Positions 43,863 through 53,747 of a stretch of 64,000 nt of DNA are shown here, piece by piece. The DNA comes from Paramagnetospirillum magneticum AMB-1 (lineage in GTDB: Bacteria > Pseudomonadota > Alphaproteobacteria > Rhodospirillales > Magnetospirillaceae). The translations under genes and the position numbers were made by a program. The stretch covers positions 1,698,745 through 1,762,744 of the forward strand of contig NC_007626.1 of the NCBI RefSeq assembly GCF_000009985.1, in the 5' to 3' direction. Below the pieces are notes generated by a model, which was not told the origin of the DNA, made no database searches, and was given only the letters and a program-made list of their open reading frames with translations. Each line of letters starts with the position of its first letter. Position 1 is the stretch's first letter.

Positions 43863-45167
43863 ATGCGGAAAGGCTCGTCCGACGTGGATAGCACAGCAAC
43901 CGACCCCCAGACCGAGACTCCGGCCGAGGCTTCCGAGCCGGTCGCCGCGCCCGAAACGCCGCCCGAGCCCGCTCCGGAGCCGGTGGTCGAGATTGCTGCC
44001 TCCGTCGCCGCCGCGCTGGCGGTCAATGCCGGGGTGGGCGCCACCCTGCGGGCCGCGCGCGAGGGCATGGGCAAGACCCTTCCCGATTGCGCCAAGCTGC
44101 TGCGCATCCGCCAGCTCTACCTGGAAGCCCTGGAAGACGGGCGTCATCGCGACCTGCCGGGGGGGACTTATGCCGCAGGCTTTCTGCGCTCCTACGCCGA
44201 GTATCTCGGCCTGGACAGCGAAGAGATGGTGCGGCGCTTCCGCGAGGAAGGGGCGGGCGGCTTCAAGAACCGCACCGAGCTGACCTTTCCCTCGCCGGTG
44301 TCCGAGGGTCGCATTCCCGGCGGCGCGGTCATCTTCCTGGGTCTGATCCTGGCGGCGGTGGCCTATGGCGGCTGGTACCTGCTGTCGTCGTCGGAGACCA
44401 AGGTCACCGAAATGGTGCCGCCCTTGCCCGATCGCCTGGCCGGCGTGCTCAACCGGCAGGCCAGCCTGACCGGCGAGGCCAAGACCGGCGACGTCGCCAA
44501 GCCGGGCGACGACAAGACCAAGGACGAGGTAGTTCCCCCCGTCGAGGCCGAGGAGGACAAGCCCTCCGCGGCCAATCCGGCCCCCGCCGCGACCGAGCCG
44601 GCCAAGGTCGAGGCGCCGAAAACCGAACCGGCCAAGATTGACGCGCCCAAGGTCGAACCGCCCAAGGTCGAGGCTCCTAAGCCGGAACCCGCCAAGGTCG
44701 AACCGCCCAAGGTCGAGGCTCCTAAGCCGGAACCCGCCAAGGTCGAGCCGCCCAAGGTCGAGGCTCCTAAGCCGGAACCCGCCAAGGTGGAAGCTCCCAA
44801 GGTGGAAGCTCCCAAGGCCGAGCCCGCCAAGGTCGAGCCGCCTAAGGCCGAGACTCCCGCCACTGCCGTTGCCGATGGCAAGGTCTATGGCACCGAATAC
44901 GCCGACTCCCGCGTGGTGCTGAAGGCCACCGGCGATGATTGCTGGATTCAGGTGCGCGAGGTGGATGGCTCCCTGCTCATGAGCCGCCTGCTGCGCCGGG
45001 GCGACAGCTTCCGGGTTCCCAACCGCTCGGGCCTCAGCCTGATGGTGGGCAATGCCGGCTCCCTGGAGGTCAATGTGGACGGCCGCAAGGTTCCGGCCCT
45101 GGGCGCGCCGGGCCAGGTGCGGCGCGACATCCGTCTCGATCCCGACAAGCTGGCGACCGGCGGCTGA
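43863..45167 (+). CDS. RodZ-like HTH membrane protein with a Lys-Pro-Glu repeat linker
   Basis: A 434-residue protein: an acidic Pro-rich N-terminus, a RodZ-type helix-turn-helix (GVGATLRAAREGMGKTLPDCAKLLRIRQLYLEALE in parts, about 58-130), one membrane helix (GGAVIFLGLILAAVAYGGWYLL, about 158-180), a long repeated linker and a C-terminal DUF4115 domain (CWIQVREVDGSLLMSRLLRRGD). RodZ proteins tie MreB to the membrane. The linker holds three exact 15-residue repeats. 60 bases after ptsP. Confidence 0.92.
   Translation: MRKGSSDVDSTATDPQTETPAEASEPVAAPETPPEPAPEPVVEIAASVAAALAVNAGVGATLRAAREGMGKTLPDCAKLLRIRQLYLEALEDGRHRDLPGGTYAAGFLRSYAEYLGLDSEEMVRRFREEGAGGFKNRTELTFPSPVSEGRIPGGAVIFLGLILAAVAYGGWYLLSSSETKVTEMVPPLPDRLAGVLNRQASLTGEAKTGDVAKPGDDKTKDEVVPPVEAEEDKPSAANPAPAATEPAKVEAPKTEPAKIDAPKVEPPKVEAPKPEPAKVEPPKVEAPKPEPAKVEPPKVEAPKPEPAKVEAPKVEAPKAEPAKVEPPKAETPATAVADGKVYGTEYADSRVVLKATGDDCWIQVREVDGSLLMSRLLRRGDSFRVPNRSGLSLMVGNAGSLEVNVDGRKVPALGAPGQVRRDIRLDPDKLATGG
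44649..44783 (+). repeat. Three tandem 45-bp repeats in the RodZ-like gene
   Basis: Three nearly identical 45-bp units (starts 44649, 44694, 44739) encode KVEPPKVEAPKPEPA. Flanking partial units extend the Lys-Pro-Glu linker. The near-identity at DNA level suggests recent slippage or recombination and possible length variation between strains. Confidence 0.9.
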
Positions 45168-45281
45168 TACCCACAAACAGGTTGTCGCTTTCGGAGCTTG
45201 GCCCGAATGCGTTATAACGCCTCGCCCCGCTCGGCTTCGTGCCGGCCGGGGCGAGGCCCCTTATGTCAGCGAGAATGTCCC

Positions 45282-46394
45282 ATGAGTCTGCGGCCCTACC
45301 GTGAAATCGTCCGACGCAAGTCGCGGCAAATCCATGTCGGTTCCGTGGCGGTCGGCGGCGACGCCCCCATCTCGGTCCAGACCATGACCAACACGCTCAC
45401 CACCGACATCAAGGGGACGCTGGAGCAGATCCGCCGCGCCGCCGATGCCGGCGCCGATCTGGTGCGCGTCTCGTGCCCCGACGAGGACTCGACCAAGGCC
45501 TTCAAGACCATCGCCAAGGAATCGCCGGTCCCGCTGATCGCCGACATCCATTTCCACTACAAGCGCGGCATCGAGGCCGCCGAGGCCGGCGCCGCCTGCC
45601 TGCGCATCAATCCCGGCAATATCGGCTCGCACGAGCGGGTGCGCGAGGTGGTCAAGGCCGCCAAGGATTACGGCTGTTCCATGCGCATCGGCGTCAATGC
45701 CGGCTCGCTGGACAAGCATCTGCTGGACAAATACGGCGAGCCCTGCCCGGACGCTCTGGTGGAAAGCGCGCTGGAACACGCCAAGCTGCTGGAAGACAAC
45801 GATTTCTTCGAGTTCAAGATCGCCGTCAAGGCCTCCGACGTCTTCCTGGCGGTGGCGGCCTACCAGGGGCTGGCCAAGGCCTGCGACTATCCCCTGCATC
45901 TGGGCATCACCGAGGCCGGCGGCCTGATCGGCGGCACGGTCAAGTCGGCCATCGGCATCGGCTCGCTGCTGTGGCAGGGCATCGGCGACACCCTACGCGT
46001 CTCGCTGTCGGCCGACGTGACCGAGGAGGTCAAGGTCGGCTTCGAGATGCTGAAGACCCTGGATTTGCGCCACCGCGGCGTGCGCATCGTGTCGTGCCCG
46101 TCCTGTGCGCGGCAGGGCTTCGACGTCATCAAGACGGTGGAGACCCTGGAAAACCGGCTGTCCCATGTGCGGGCGCCGGTGACGCTGTCCATCCTGGGCT
46201 GCGTGGTCAACGGCCCCGGCGAGGCCCGCGAGACCATGGTGGGCATCACCGGCGGCGGTGCCGACAGCCACAAGGTCTATATCGGCGGCTCGCCCGATCA
46301 TAACGTCGACGGCAAGACCATGGTCGACCACATCGTCGAACTGGTCGAGGCGCGTGCCGCCGAGATCGAAGCCGCCAAGCAGAAGGGAAGCTGA
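45282..46394 (+). CDS. ispG: 4-hydroxy-3-methylbut-2-enyl diphosphate synthase
   Basis: IspG (GcpE) is the 4Fe-4S enzyme of the MEP isoprenoid pathway. The 370-residue protein has MTNTLTTDIKGTLEQIRR and ADIHFHYKRGIEAAEAG, and the cluster Cys in SCPSCARQGFDV and LGCVVNGPGEA. ATG 45282 is preceded by a weak CGAGAA site; upstream in-frame starts fall in the promoter region. Two bases upstream of hisS. Confidence 0.98.
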   Translation: MSLRPYREIVRRKSRQIHVGSVAVGGDAPISVQTMTNTLTTDIKGTLEQIRRAADAGADLVRVSCPDEDSTKAFKTIAKESPVPLIADIHFHYKRGIEAAEAGAACLRINPGNIGSHERVREVVKAAKDYGCSMRIGVNAGSLDKHLLDKYGEPCPDALVESALEHAKLLEDNDFFEFKIAVKASDVFLAVAAYQGLAKACDYPLHLGITEAGGLIGGTVKSAIGIGSLLWQGIGDTLRVSLSADVTEEVKVGFEMLKTLDLRHRGVRIVSCPSCARQGFDVIKTVETLENRLSHVRAPVTLSILGCVVNGPGEARETMVGITGGGADSHKVYIGGSPDHNVDGKTMVDHIVELVEARAAEIEAAKQKGS

Positions 46395-46396
46395 TT

Positions 46397-47635
46397 TTGT
46401 CCAGCCTGCAACCGGTTCGCGGCACCCATGACCTGCTGCCCGACGAGTCCCGCCGCCACCGGCGGGTCGAGGACATCGCCTTTTCCGCCGCCCGCCGCTA
46501 CGGCTTCGGCGAGATCATGACGCCCATCTTCGAATTCACCGACGTCTTCGCCCGCACCCTGGGCGAGACCTCCGACGTGGTGACCAAGGAGATGTACACC
46601 TTCTCCGACCGTTCGGGAGAATCCCTGACGCTGCGCCCCGAGGGCACCGCCGGCGTGGCGCGGGCCTTCATCTCGGGCGGGCTGGCCCAGTCGTTGCCGC
46701 TCAAGCTGTTCTACCGTGGCCCCATGTTCCGCCACGAGCGCCCCCAGAAGGGGCGCCTGCGCCAGTTCCATCAGGTAGGCGTCGAACTGCTGGGCGTGGA
46801 ATCGCCCCTGGCCGACGTGGAGGTCATCGCCCTGGCCTGGCGGGTGCTGTCCGAGCTGGGTCTGGCCTCCAAGGTACGCCTGGAGATCAACACCCTGGGC
46901 GATGCCGAAAGCCGCGAGACCTATCGCAATGCCCTGGTGGCCTATCTGTCCCAGTTCCGCGAGTCCCTGTCCGAGGACAGCCGCAACCGGCTCGAGCGCA
47001 ATCCGCTGCGCATCCTGGATTCCAAGGACGAGGGCGACCGCCGCATCGTCGAGAACGCGCCTTTGATGACCGACTCGCTGTCGCCCGCCGCCCGCGAGTT
47101 CTTCACCCAGGTGACAGAGGGGCTGCATGCCCTGGGCATTCCCTTCATTCTGAATCCCAAGCTGGTGCGCGGCCTCGACTATTACTGCCACACGGCTTTC
47201 GAGTTCACCACCACCGAGCTGGGTGCCCAGGGCACCGTTCTGGCCGGCGGCCGCTATGACGAGCTGATCGCCACCATGGGCGGCGCCCGCACCCCGGGCA
47301 TCGGCTGGGCCGCCGGGGTCGAGCGGCTGTCCATGCTGGTGGGCGAGGTGGCCGACGACGTACGGCCGATCAGTGTCATCCCCATGGGCGATACCATGGC
47401 CGCCTTGGCGGTGGCCGAGCGGCTGCGCCGCATGGGCCGCGCCGTGGAGATGGGGTTCTCCGGCAACATGAAGAAGCGCATGGCGCGGGCCAGCAAGGTC
47501 AATGCCCGCTTTGCCGTGATTTTGGGCGAAGAGGAATCGGCCCGGGCCGCCGTCACCATCCGCGACCTGGACAATTCCACCCAGGAAGAGGTGCCGCTGG
47601 CCCAGCTGGAGGATTACCTCGGCCGCCAGCTTTAG
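46397..47635 (+). CDS. hisS: Histidyl-tRNA synthetase
   Basis: A 412-residue class II synthetase: motif 1 in RYGFGEIMTPIFEFTDVF, motif 2 FYRGPMFRHERPQKGRLRQFHQ, the histidine loops LVRGLDYYCHTAFEF, and motif 3 PGIGWAAGVERLSML. It starts at a TTG (46397) placed after AAGGGAAG, two bases after ispG; no ATG in frame gives the family N-terminus (SLQPVRGTHDLLPDE). Confidence 0.97.
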   Translation: MSSLQPVRGTHDLLPDESRRHRRVEDIAFSAARRYGFGEIMTPIFEFTDVFARTLGETSDVVTKEMYTFSDRSGESLTLRPEGTAGVARAFISGGLAQSLPLKLFYRGPMFRHERPQKGRLRQFHQVGVELLGVESPLADVEVIALAWRVLSELGLASKVRLEINTLGDAESRETYRNALVAYLSQFRESLSEDSRNRLERNPLRILDSKDEGDRRIVENAPLMTDSLSPAAREFFTQVTEGLHALGIPFILNPKLVRGLDYYCHTAFEFTTTELGAQGTVLAGGRYDELIATMGGARTPGIGWAAGVERLSMLVGEVADDVRPISVIPMGDTMAALAVAERLRRMGRAVEMGFSGNMKKRMARASKVNARFAVILGEEESARAAVTIRDLDNSTQEEVPLAQLEDYLGRQL

Positions 47636-47649
47636 GCGGGGCCGAAGGG

Positions 47650-48897
47650 GTGAGTGGGGTGTCGCATCATCTGGTCGTCATCGGAGCCAACCATCGGTCG
47701 GCCTCCCTGTCGTTGCGTGACGCCCTGTTCGTGGACGACGCCGTCGCTCCCGCCTTTCTGGAAACGCTGAAGCGGGCCGGTCTGCCGGAATGCCTGGTCT
47801 TGGCCACCTGCGACCGGGTGGAGATCTGGGCCGAGGACCGCGATCCGGTCCATGCCGCCCGGCTGGTGGCCGAGGCCCTGGCGGCGCGGGCGGGGCTGGA
47901 GCCCGCCGCGCTCTTGCCCCACCTCTACACCCTGACCGGGGGAGAGGCGGTGCGCCACGGCTTTACCGTCACCTCGTCGCTGGATTCCCTGGTGATCGGC
48001 GAGCCTCATGTCACGGGGCAGGTCAAGGCAGCCCATCGTCTGGCCCGCGATGCCGGGTGCTGTGGCGGCGAGCTGGATCACTTCCTCCAGGCGGCCTTCG
48101 CCGCCGCCAAAAGGGTGCGCAGCGAAACCTCCATCGGCGAGGGACCGGTCAGCATCGCCGCCGCCGCCGTCCAGACCGCCCGCGACGTGCACGGTGATCT
48201 GGCGGGCTTGCGCGCCCTGCTGGTGGGCACCGGCGAGATGGGCGAACTGGTGGCCGAAAGCCTGCTGGCCGCCGGCCTGAAGGACATCTCGGTCGCCGCG
48301 CCGCGTGCCGCCCGCGCCGAGGCGGTGGCCAAGTCCCTGGACGGTCATGTCCTGGCCTTCGAGGATCTGCGGGAAACCCTGGCCTCCTTTGACGTGGTGC
48401 TGACCTGCGTGGGGGCGCGGACCGTCTCGGTGACTTCCGAGATGGTGACCAATGCGCTGCGAAAGCGCCGCAGGAAGCCGGTGTTCCTGGTGGATGCCGG
48501 CATTCCCGGCGATATCGAGCCGGCGGTCAACCGGTTGGACGGCGCCTTTCTCTATGATCTGGCCGATCTGGAGAAGGTGGCGCTGGAAGGTCGCGCCACC
48601 CGCGAGGCCGCCGCCCGGGCCGCCCGCGAGATCGTCGAGGCCGAAGCCCAGGCTTTTCTGCGCGGGCGCGCGGCGCGGGCCGCCGTGCCCGCCATCGTCG
48701 CCCTTCGCGCCCGCTTCGACGAGGCGCGGGACCTGGTGTTGGCCGAAGCCGGCCATGACGCCGCCGAGGCCACCAGGCTGCTGATCAACCGGCTGCTGCA
48801 TGCTCCGTCCGAGGTGATGAAGGATGTGGCCTCGGATGGCGCCGAGTGGCGCGCCATGGAAAAGACGCTGCGGATTCTGTTCCGCCTGGATGAGTAG
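47650..48897 (+). CDS. hemA: Glutamyl-tRNA reductase
   Basis: HemA makes glutamate-1-semialdehyde, the first step of the C5 route to tetrapyrroles. The 415-residue protein has the catalytic Cys in LATCDRVEIWA, EPHVTGQVKAAHR (allele of the conserved GExxILGQ), and the NADPH domain around LLVGTGEMGELVAESL. Starts at GTG 47650 or 47659. Most alphaproteobacteria use the ALAS (C4) route, so a C5-type gene in this context is unusual and worth noting. Confidence 0.93.
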   Translation: MSGVSHHLVVIGANHRSASLSLRDALFVDDAVAPAFLETLKRAGLPECLVLATCDRVEIWAEDRDPVHAARLVAEALAARAGLEPAALLPHLYTLTGGEAVRHGFTVTSSLDSLVIGEPHVTGQVKAAHRLARDAGCCGGELDHFLQAAFAAAKRVRSETSIGEGPVSIAAAAVQTARDVHGDLAGLRALLVGTGEMGELVAESLLAAGLKDISVAAPRAARAEAVAKSLDGHVLAFEDLRETLASFDVVLTCVGARTVSVTSEMVTNALRKRRRKPVFLVDAGIPGDIEPAVNRLDGAFLYDLADLEKVALEGRATREAAARAAREIVEAEAQAFLRGRAARAAVPAIVALRARFDEARDLVLAEAGHDAAEATRLLINRLLHAPSEVMKDVASDGAEWRAMEKTLRILFRLDE

Positions 48898-48907
48898 GAA
48901 ATATCCT

Positions 48908-49012
48908 TGTCATTCCGAGCGAAGAGAGGAATCTCCGCTTGATGGCAAGGAGCCGGAATTGAACAGTCGGATCAGAATGAGATCCCTCCTCCCGATGGTC
49001 GTCGGGATGACA
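48908..49012. repeat. TGTCAT...ATGACA palindromic element, copy 5
   Basis: Begins TGTCATTCCGAGCGAAG and ends GTCGTCGGGATGACA; the GGAATCTCC and GAGATCCC parts recur. It ends 17 bases before the prfA start codon, so it lies in the prfA leader. Confidence 0.75.
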
Positions 49013-49029
49013 GTGATGAAGGTTGCCGG

Positions 49030-50094
49030 ATGAATCTCGAGACGCAATTCGACAAGGTGCTGTATCGCCACGACGAGGTCCGGGCGCAACTGTCCTCGGG
49101 CGAGGGGATGGACTCCCAGACCATTCAGCGCCTGTCCAAGGAACTGTCGGAACTCGACCCGGTGGTGACGGCGGTCCAGGCCTTCCGCAAGGCCCGGGAA
49201 GACATGGTCCAGGCCGCCGAGATGATGAACGATCCCGACATGAAGGATCTGGCCGAGGAAGAGTTCTACGCGCTGAAGGAGCGGCTGCCCGCCCTGGAGC
49301 GCGAAGTGCAGATCATGCTGCTGCCCAAGGACGAGGCCGACGAAAAGAACGCCATCATCGAAGTGCGCGCCGGCACCGGCGGCGAGGAGGCGGCGCTGTT
49401 CGCCGCCGAGCTGTTCCGCATGTACGAGCGCTATGCCGGCCTGCACGGCTGGCGCTTCGAGGTGATGGACGTCAACGACACCGGCATCGGCGGCGTCAAG
49501 GAGGCCAGCGCCACCATCACCGGGCGCAACGTCTTCGCCCGACTCAAGTTCGAATCCGGCGTGCATCGGGTGCAGCGGGTGCCCGCCACCGAATCCCAGG
49601 GCCGCATCCACACTTCGGCCGCCACCGTGGCCATCATGCCCGAGGCGGAGGAGGTGGATATCCAGTTGAACGATTCCGACCTGCGCTTCGACGTCTACCG
49701 CTCGCAGGGCTCGGGCGGCCAGTCGGTCAACACCACGGATTCGGCGGTGCGCGTTACCCATATCCCCACCGGCCTCGCCGTCGCCTGCCAGCAGGAAAAG
49801 AGCCAGCACAAGAACAAGGCCACCGCCCTGAAGCTGCTGCGCGCCCGCCTGTACGAGCGCGAGCGTTCCGCCAAGGACGCCGAGCGCGCCGCCGCCCGCA
49901 AGAGCCAGGTGGGCTCGGGCGACCGCTCGGAACGCATCCGTACCTATAATTTCCCGCAAGGGCGCGTCACCGATCACCGCATCAACATGACGCTGTACAA
50001 GATCGACGCGGTAATGAGCGGCGACGCCCTGGACGAGCTGGTTGAGGCGCTGGTCGCCGCCGATCAGGCCGAACGTCTGGCCGAGATGGAATAA
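49030..50094 (+). CDS. prfA: Peptide chain release factor 1
   Basis: RF1 ends translation at UAA/UAG. The 354-residue protein has the GGQ motif in [16 protein letters not shown] (about residue 226) and [21 protein letters not shown]; the RF-1 domain ends [17 protein letters not shown]. The stop overlaps the prmC ATG by one base. Confidence 0.98.
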
Positions 50095-50945
50095 TGGCCA
50101 CGGCAGGTCAGGCTATCAACGCGGCGGCCGCCCGGCTGGCCGGCGTGGGGATCGACACCGCCCATTACGACGCCCGCCTGCTGGTCGCCGAAGTGCTGGG
50201 CGTCGAGATGCGCCGTCTGCCCGCCTCGCACCATGCCGAACTGACCGGCGACGAGGCGGCCCGCCTTGCCGCCCTGCTGGAACGCCGGGCGGCGCGAGAG
50301 CCCATGTCCCACATCCTGGGGCGGCGCGGTTTCTGGACGCTCGAATTTGCGGTCACCGCCGACACCCTGGACCCGCGCCCGGATACCGAGACCCTGATCG
50401 AAGCCGTGCTTGACGCCCTGGAGGATCGGGGACGGCCCCGGCGCCTGCTGGATTTCGGCACGGGAACCGGCTGCATCCTGCTGACGCTGTTGTCGGAACT
50501 GGGGCATGCCACTGGCCTCGGCATCGATGCCAGCCCCGCCGCCCTGGCGGTGGCGGGCCGCAATGCCCTTTCCCTGGGCCTGGCGCCCCGCGCCGAGTTC
50601 CGCCTGGGCGACTGGGGCGAGGGGCTGAACGGCCAATTCGACGTGATCGTCTCCAATCCCCCCTATATCCCCGATGCCGAGATCGACGGCCTGGAGCCGG
50701 AGGTGGCCCGCTACGAGCCCCGCTCTGCCCTGGCCGGCGGGTCGGACGGGCTGGAGTGCTATCGCCGCCTGATTCCCCACATGGCCCGCCTGCTGGCGCC
50801 CGGCGGCATCGCCGCCCTGGAGGTGGGGGCGGGGCAGGCCGTCGATGTTTGCGCCCTGCTGGCGGCGGCCGGGCTGGCCGGAGCCAGCGTGCGGCGCGAC
50901 CTGGGCGGTATCGAGCGCTGCGTCATTGTGCGGCGCATAAAATAA
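50094..50945 (+). CDS. prmC: Release factor glutamine methyltransferase
   Basis: PrmC (HemK) methylates the Gln of the GGQ motif in release factors. The 283-residue protein has the N-terminal helical domain, LLDFGTGTGCILLTLLSELG (motif I) and the NPPY motif in VIVSNPPYIPDAEI. Coupled to prfA, its substrate gene. Confidence 0.97.
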   Translation: MATAGQAINAAAARLAGVGIDTAHYDARLLVAEVLGVEMRRLPASHHAELTGDEAARLAALLERRAAREPMSHILGRRGFWTLEFAVTADTLDPRPDTETLIEAVLDALEDRGRPRRLLDFGTGTGCILLTLLSELGHATGLGIDASPAALAVAGRNALSLGLAPRAEFRLGDWGEGLNGQFDVIVSNPPYIPDAEIDGLEPEVARYEPRSALAGGSDGLECYRRLIPHMARLLAPGGIAALEVGAGQAVDVCALLAAAGLAGASVRRDLGGIERCVIVRRIK

Positions 50946-51133
50946 TTGTTGGAATAACAGCCGTCGGCGTCTAGTGTGGCCCCACACGCGCCATTTCGAA
51001 CCGGGGGGGTCTCGTCGAGCCCTTCGCTCCGCCCTTGGTTCAGCGCTGTGAACTCCCCCACCGCCGCCCCGAAATCGGATGCGGACAGGCCGTGCAGAGA
51101 TGTCGGCAGGGAGGCCTATAACGGAGAGCACTC

Positions 51134-51613
51134 GTGAACCATGAAGGCAGGTCCTCTTTAAATCCGAAGCAGCGTTCCCGTGGACGGGGACCTAACGGCG
51201 GCGGCGGCAAGAAGCACGGCGGCGGCGGTGGCGGCGGCGGCGGCATCCCCAGCCGCAACCAGGTGTTCGACAGCAACGGCCCCGAGGGCCGGATTCGCGG
51301 CAACGCCCATCAGGTGCTGGAGAAGTATCTGTCCCTGGCCCGTGACGCTTCGTCTCAAGGTGATCGCGTCGCTGCTGAGAACTACTACCAGCACGCCGAG
51401 CACTATTTTCGGGTGATCAACGCCCAGAACCAGAATAACGGCCGTCCGCGCCAGCAGATGCCCACTCCCGCCGAGGACCAGTCCATGGGCGGCGAAGGGG
51501 AGGATGAAAACGGCGTGGAAATCCAGTCCCGTCAGGCCCAGGCCCCCGCGCCGGTTCCGGGCGAGGGCGACCAGCCGGACGTGGTCATGCCGGTCGAGCC
51601 CGTCGAGGGCTGA
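51134..51613 (+). CDS. DUF4167 family protein
   Basis: A 159-residue protein with an N-terminal basic Gly-rich stretch (GGGGKKHGGGGGGGGG) and the DUF4167 core (NQVFDSNGPEGRIRGNAHQV, LARDASSQGDRVAAENYYQHAEHYFR in parts), then an acidic tail. It begins at GTG 51134. The family is an alphaproteobacterial marker, probably RNA-binding; function not established. Confidence 0.9.
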   Translation: MNHEGRSSLNPKQRSRGRGPNGGGGKKHGGGGGGGGGIPSRNQVFDSNGPEGRIRGNAHQVLEKYLSLARDASSQGDRVAAENYYQHAEHYFRVINAQNQNNGRPRQQMPTPAEDQSMGGEGEDENGVEIQSRQAQAPAPVPGEGDQPDVVMPVEPVEG

Positions 51614-51625
51614 TCTGCCGGGGCC

Positions 51626-52003
51626 TCAGTGCTTCCGTGAAAAGAGCGGCGCGTCCACGTCATTATCGTGGCGCGCCAGCGCTTGCAGGAATGCGGTGAA
51701 CAGGGTGCGCCGCGCCGTTCCGTCCTCTGCGGGAATGGCCGCTAGGGCGGCCAGCATGCCCAGCAATTCGTGGTGATCGCGGATCATCACTTGCCGTGAC
51801 GTCCAGTCGGCGGTGACGAACAGTTCCTCTTCCACATGAAAGTGGTCGGCCATGCGCACTTGCAGCACATGGATAGCGCGCGCCACGGTGGTCTCGCTGT
51901 GGCTGTCGGTGATCACCGGCTCCAGCCGGTTCATCATGCGATAAAGCCGGGTGTGCTCGGCCTCGATGGCCGGTTCGCAATCCTCAAAGTCCCAATTGGG
52001 CAT
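51626..52003 (-). CDS. Bacteriohemerythrin
   Basis: A 125-residue hemerythrin with di-iron ligands in EAEHTRLYRMM, MADHFHVEEELF, IRDHHELLGML and ARHDNDVDAPLF (H-x4-D). It binds O2 at a di-iron centre and may supply or sense oxygen. Single-domain, cytoplasmic. It faces away from DUF4167. Confidence 0.92.
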   Translation of the reverse strand: MPNWDFEDCEPAIEAEHTRLYRMMNRLEPVITDSHSETTVARAIHVLQVRMADHFHVEEELFVTADWTSRQVMIRDHHELLGMLAALAAIPAEDGTARRTLFTAFLQALARHDNDVDAPLFSRKH

Positions 52004-52074
52004 GGCGGCGGCTCCCCATCTTGAACTTATTCCAATTTGGGGATGGCGCGTCCTGAATTCCAGACGGACGGGGA

Positions 52075-53649
52075 TTAACGGCAGGGCCGAGCCGGCGGGA
52101 TCACGGCGCGGCCCAGAACTACCGGGGCCTGGGCGACGGGGCCGGGATAATCCAGCGTCACGTCGGGCAGCACGGTAATGGGGCCGAACCGGGCTTCCAG
52201 GGCGGGAATGCCGGGGAACCAGTCCAGGGGCTCGCCCGGCCGGGGGGCATCCTGGTGATCGATGTCGCGATAGCGGCCGTTCAGCGCCTGATCCCACAAG
52301 ATGAGTGCGCCGCTGCTGCGGATGTCCTCGTCTGACAGCCAGGGAGCCATCTGGGAATCGGCTTCGCTATAGACGCGGGGCCGTTCCCGCAGCCGGAATG
52401 ATGCGGTGCCGCCCAGCCAGGCATCGGCGATGATCACCGGCACGGGGGTGTTGCAAACCTGGCTCCATCCATCGGCGGCGGCGGCGGCCAGCGGCCGGTC
52501 GGGGAAGCGTGACCACTTTCCCTCGTCCATGTCGGCGATGATGCCGGTGAAGATCAGCACGTAGGTGGTGGCCATGGCCACCATCAGGCCGCTGGTCCAG
52601 GCCAGCAGCCGGTTGATTCGCCATGGCGTGGGCGGCGGATAGAACAGCCGCAGCAGCAGAATCGGAAGGGGCAGGAAGAACGATGCCGCCCATTCGACGC
52701 GCAGCCCACCGCCGGTGATCGCCGACAAGATGGTCACCAGGGCCGCCGGACCGAGGCCGACCAGCAGCAGGAAGCGGTCTTTGCTGCACCATCTGGCGGG
52801 TTGCAGCTTGGGCAGGCCCAGGCCGCCCACCAGGGCGATCATCAGCGAGGCGCACATGCCGGCCATGGTGAGCAGGGCCGCGGCCGGATTGACCAGATGA
52901 CGATCGAGGAAGGTGTCGTCGCTCAGCCCGGCTCCGCTGGACAAGTAGCGAAGCGGCCCGAGGCCGTGAGTCACTAGCCAGTAGAGATGAGGGCCGGCCA
53001 CCAGCAGGCACAGCCCAACCGCCCCCCAGACCCGCGGCGAATGCAGAACCCAGCGATGCTGGGGCGTCGCCACCACATGGATCAGGAACAGCAGCGGCAG
53101 AATCAGGATGGTGTATTTGGACAAAATTCCGGCGCCCAGCGCCAGCCCCAGCAGGGGCCACGCCCAACCCCGCCGTTCCTCGATGGCCAGATAGGCGAAC
53201 CAGATGGCCGCGCACCAGGGCAGATTGAGGGCGATGTTGTGGTTGAAGTGGGGGACGATGTAACTGTAATAGCCCAGAACCGGCAGGGTTACCACGGCCA
53301 GGGCCGCGCCCATGCTGTCCAGATAGCGCCGTGCCAGCCGATGGATGAAGCCGAACGAGCTCAGCATCACCGCGACGCTGAGGCCATAGATCACGGCGTC
53401 CGAGGCCCCGAACAGCCTGATGGCGACTTCGCTCACCCAGCTGATCAACGGTGGGTGCTTGAAGAAGCCCGGCTGCCACTCCAGTCCCCAGTAGACGATC
53501 TGAATGGTGTCACGATTAAGAGTGGTATTCACCATTAGAGGCAGGAATACCCACGTCAGTGCGTAGACGAACGACGACAACACCAGAAGGGACTTTACCC
53601 CTATGGCTTGTTTGCGTTCGGACTCGGCGATGTCCAGCGACAGGCCCAT
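52075..53649 (-). CDS. GT39/ArnT-like glycosyltransferase, integral membrane
   Basis: A protein of about 524 residues with roughly ten membrane helices. After the first helix the YWGLEWQPGFFKHPPLISW segment (D/E-x-HPP-like) and ARRYLDSMGAAL match the dolichyl-phosphate-mannose/ArnT-type family of lipid-linked sugar transferases. ATG 53649 places the first helix near the N-terminus; ATG 53715 would add 22 residues, and neither has a ribosome site. It probably modifies lipid A, glycans or proteins; substrate unknown. Confidence 0.82.
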   Translation of the reverse strand: MGLSLDIAESERKQAIGVKSLLVLSSFVYALTWVFLPLMVNTTLNRDTIQIVYWGLEWQPGFFKHPPLISWVSEVAIRLFGASDAVIYGLSVAVMLSSFGFIHRLARRYLDSMGAALAVVTLPVLGYYSYIVPHFNHNIALNLPWCAAIWFAYLAIEERRGWAWPLLGLALGAGILSKYTILILPLLFLIHVVATPQHRWVLHSPRVWGAVGLCLLVAGPHLYWLVTHGLGPLRYLSSGAGLSDDTFLDRHLVNPAAALLTMAGMCASLMIALVGGLGLPKLQPARWCSKDRFLLLVGLGPAALVTILSAITGGGLRVEWAASFFLPLPILLLRLFYPPPTPWRINRLLAWTSGLMVAMATTYVLIFTGIIADMDEGKWSRFPDRPLAAAAADGWSQVCNTPVPVIIADAWLGGTASFRLRERPRVYSEADSQMAPWLSDEDIRSSGALILWDQALNGRYRDIDHQDAPRPGEPLDWFPGIPALEARFGPITVLPDVTLDYPGPVAQAPVVLGRAVIPPARPCR

Positions 53650-53747
53650 GAATACAGTAGCTGACGACTTGTGTAAGAGGTCCCCTATTGGACGGGCACA
53701 CCCTACCTCAGTCATGTTGCAAGGCAGAAGAAAAATCGGCGTTTTTG

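Noticed and set aside
41218..43899. 893-codon minus-strand frame over ptsP
   Set aside because: Shadow frame; ptsP on the other strand has full domain content and active-site residues.
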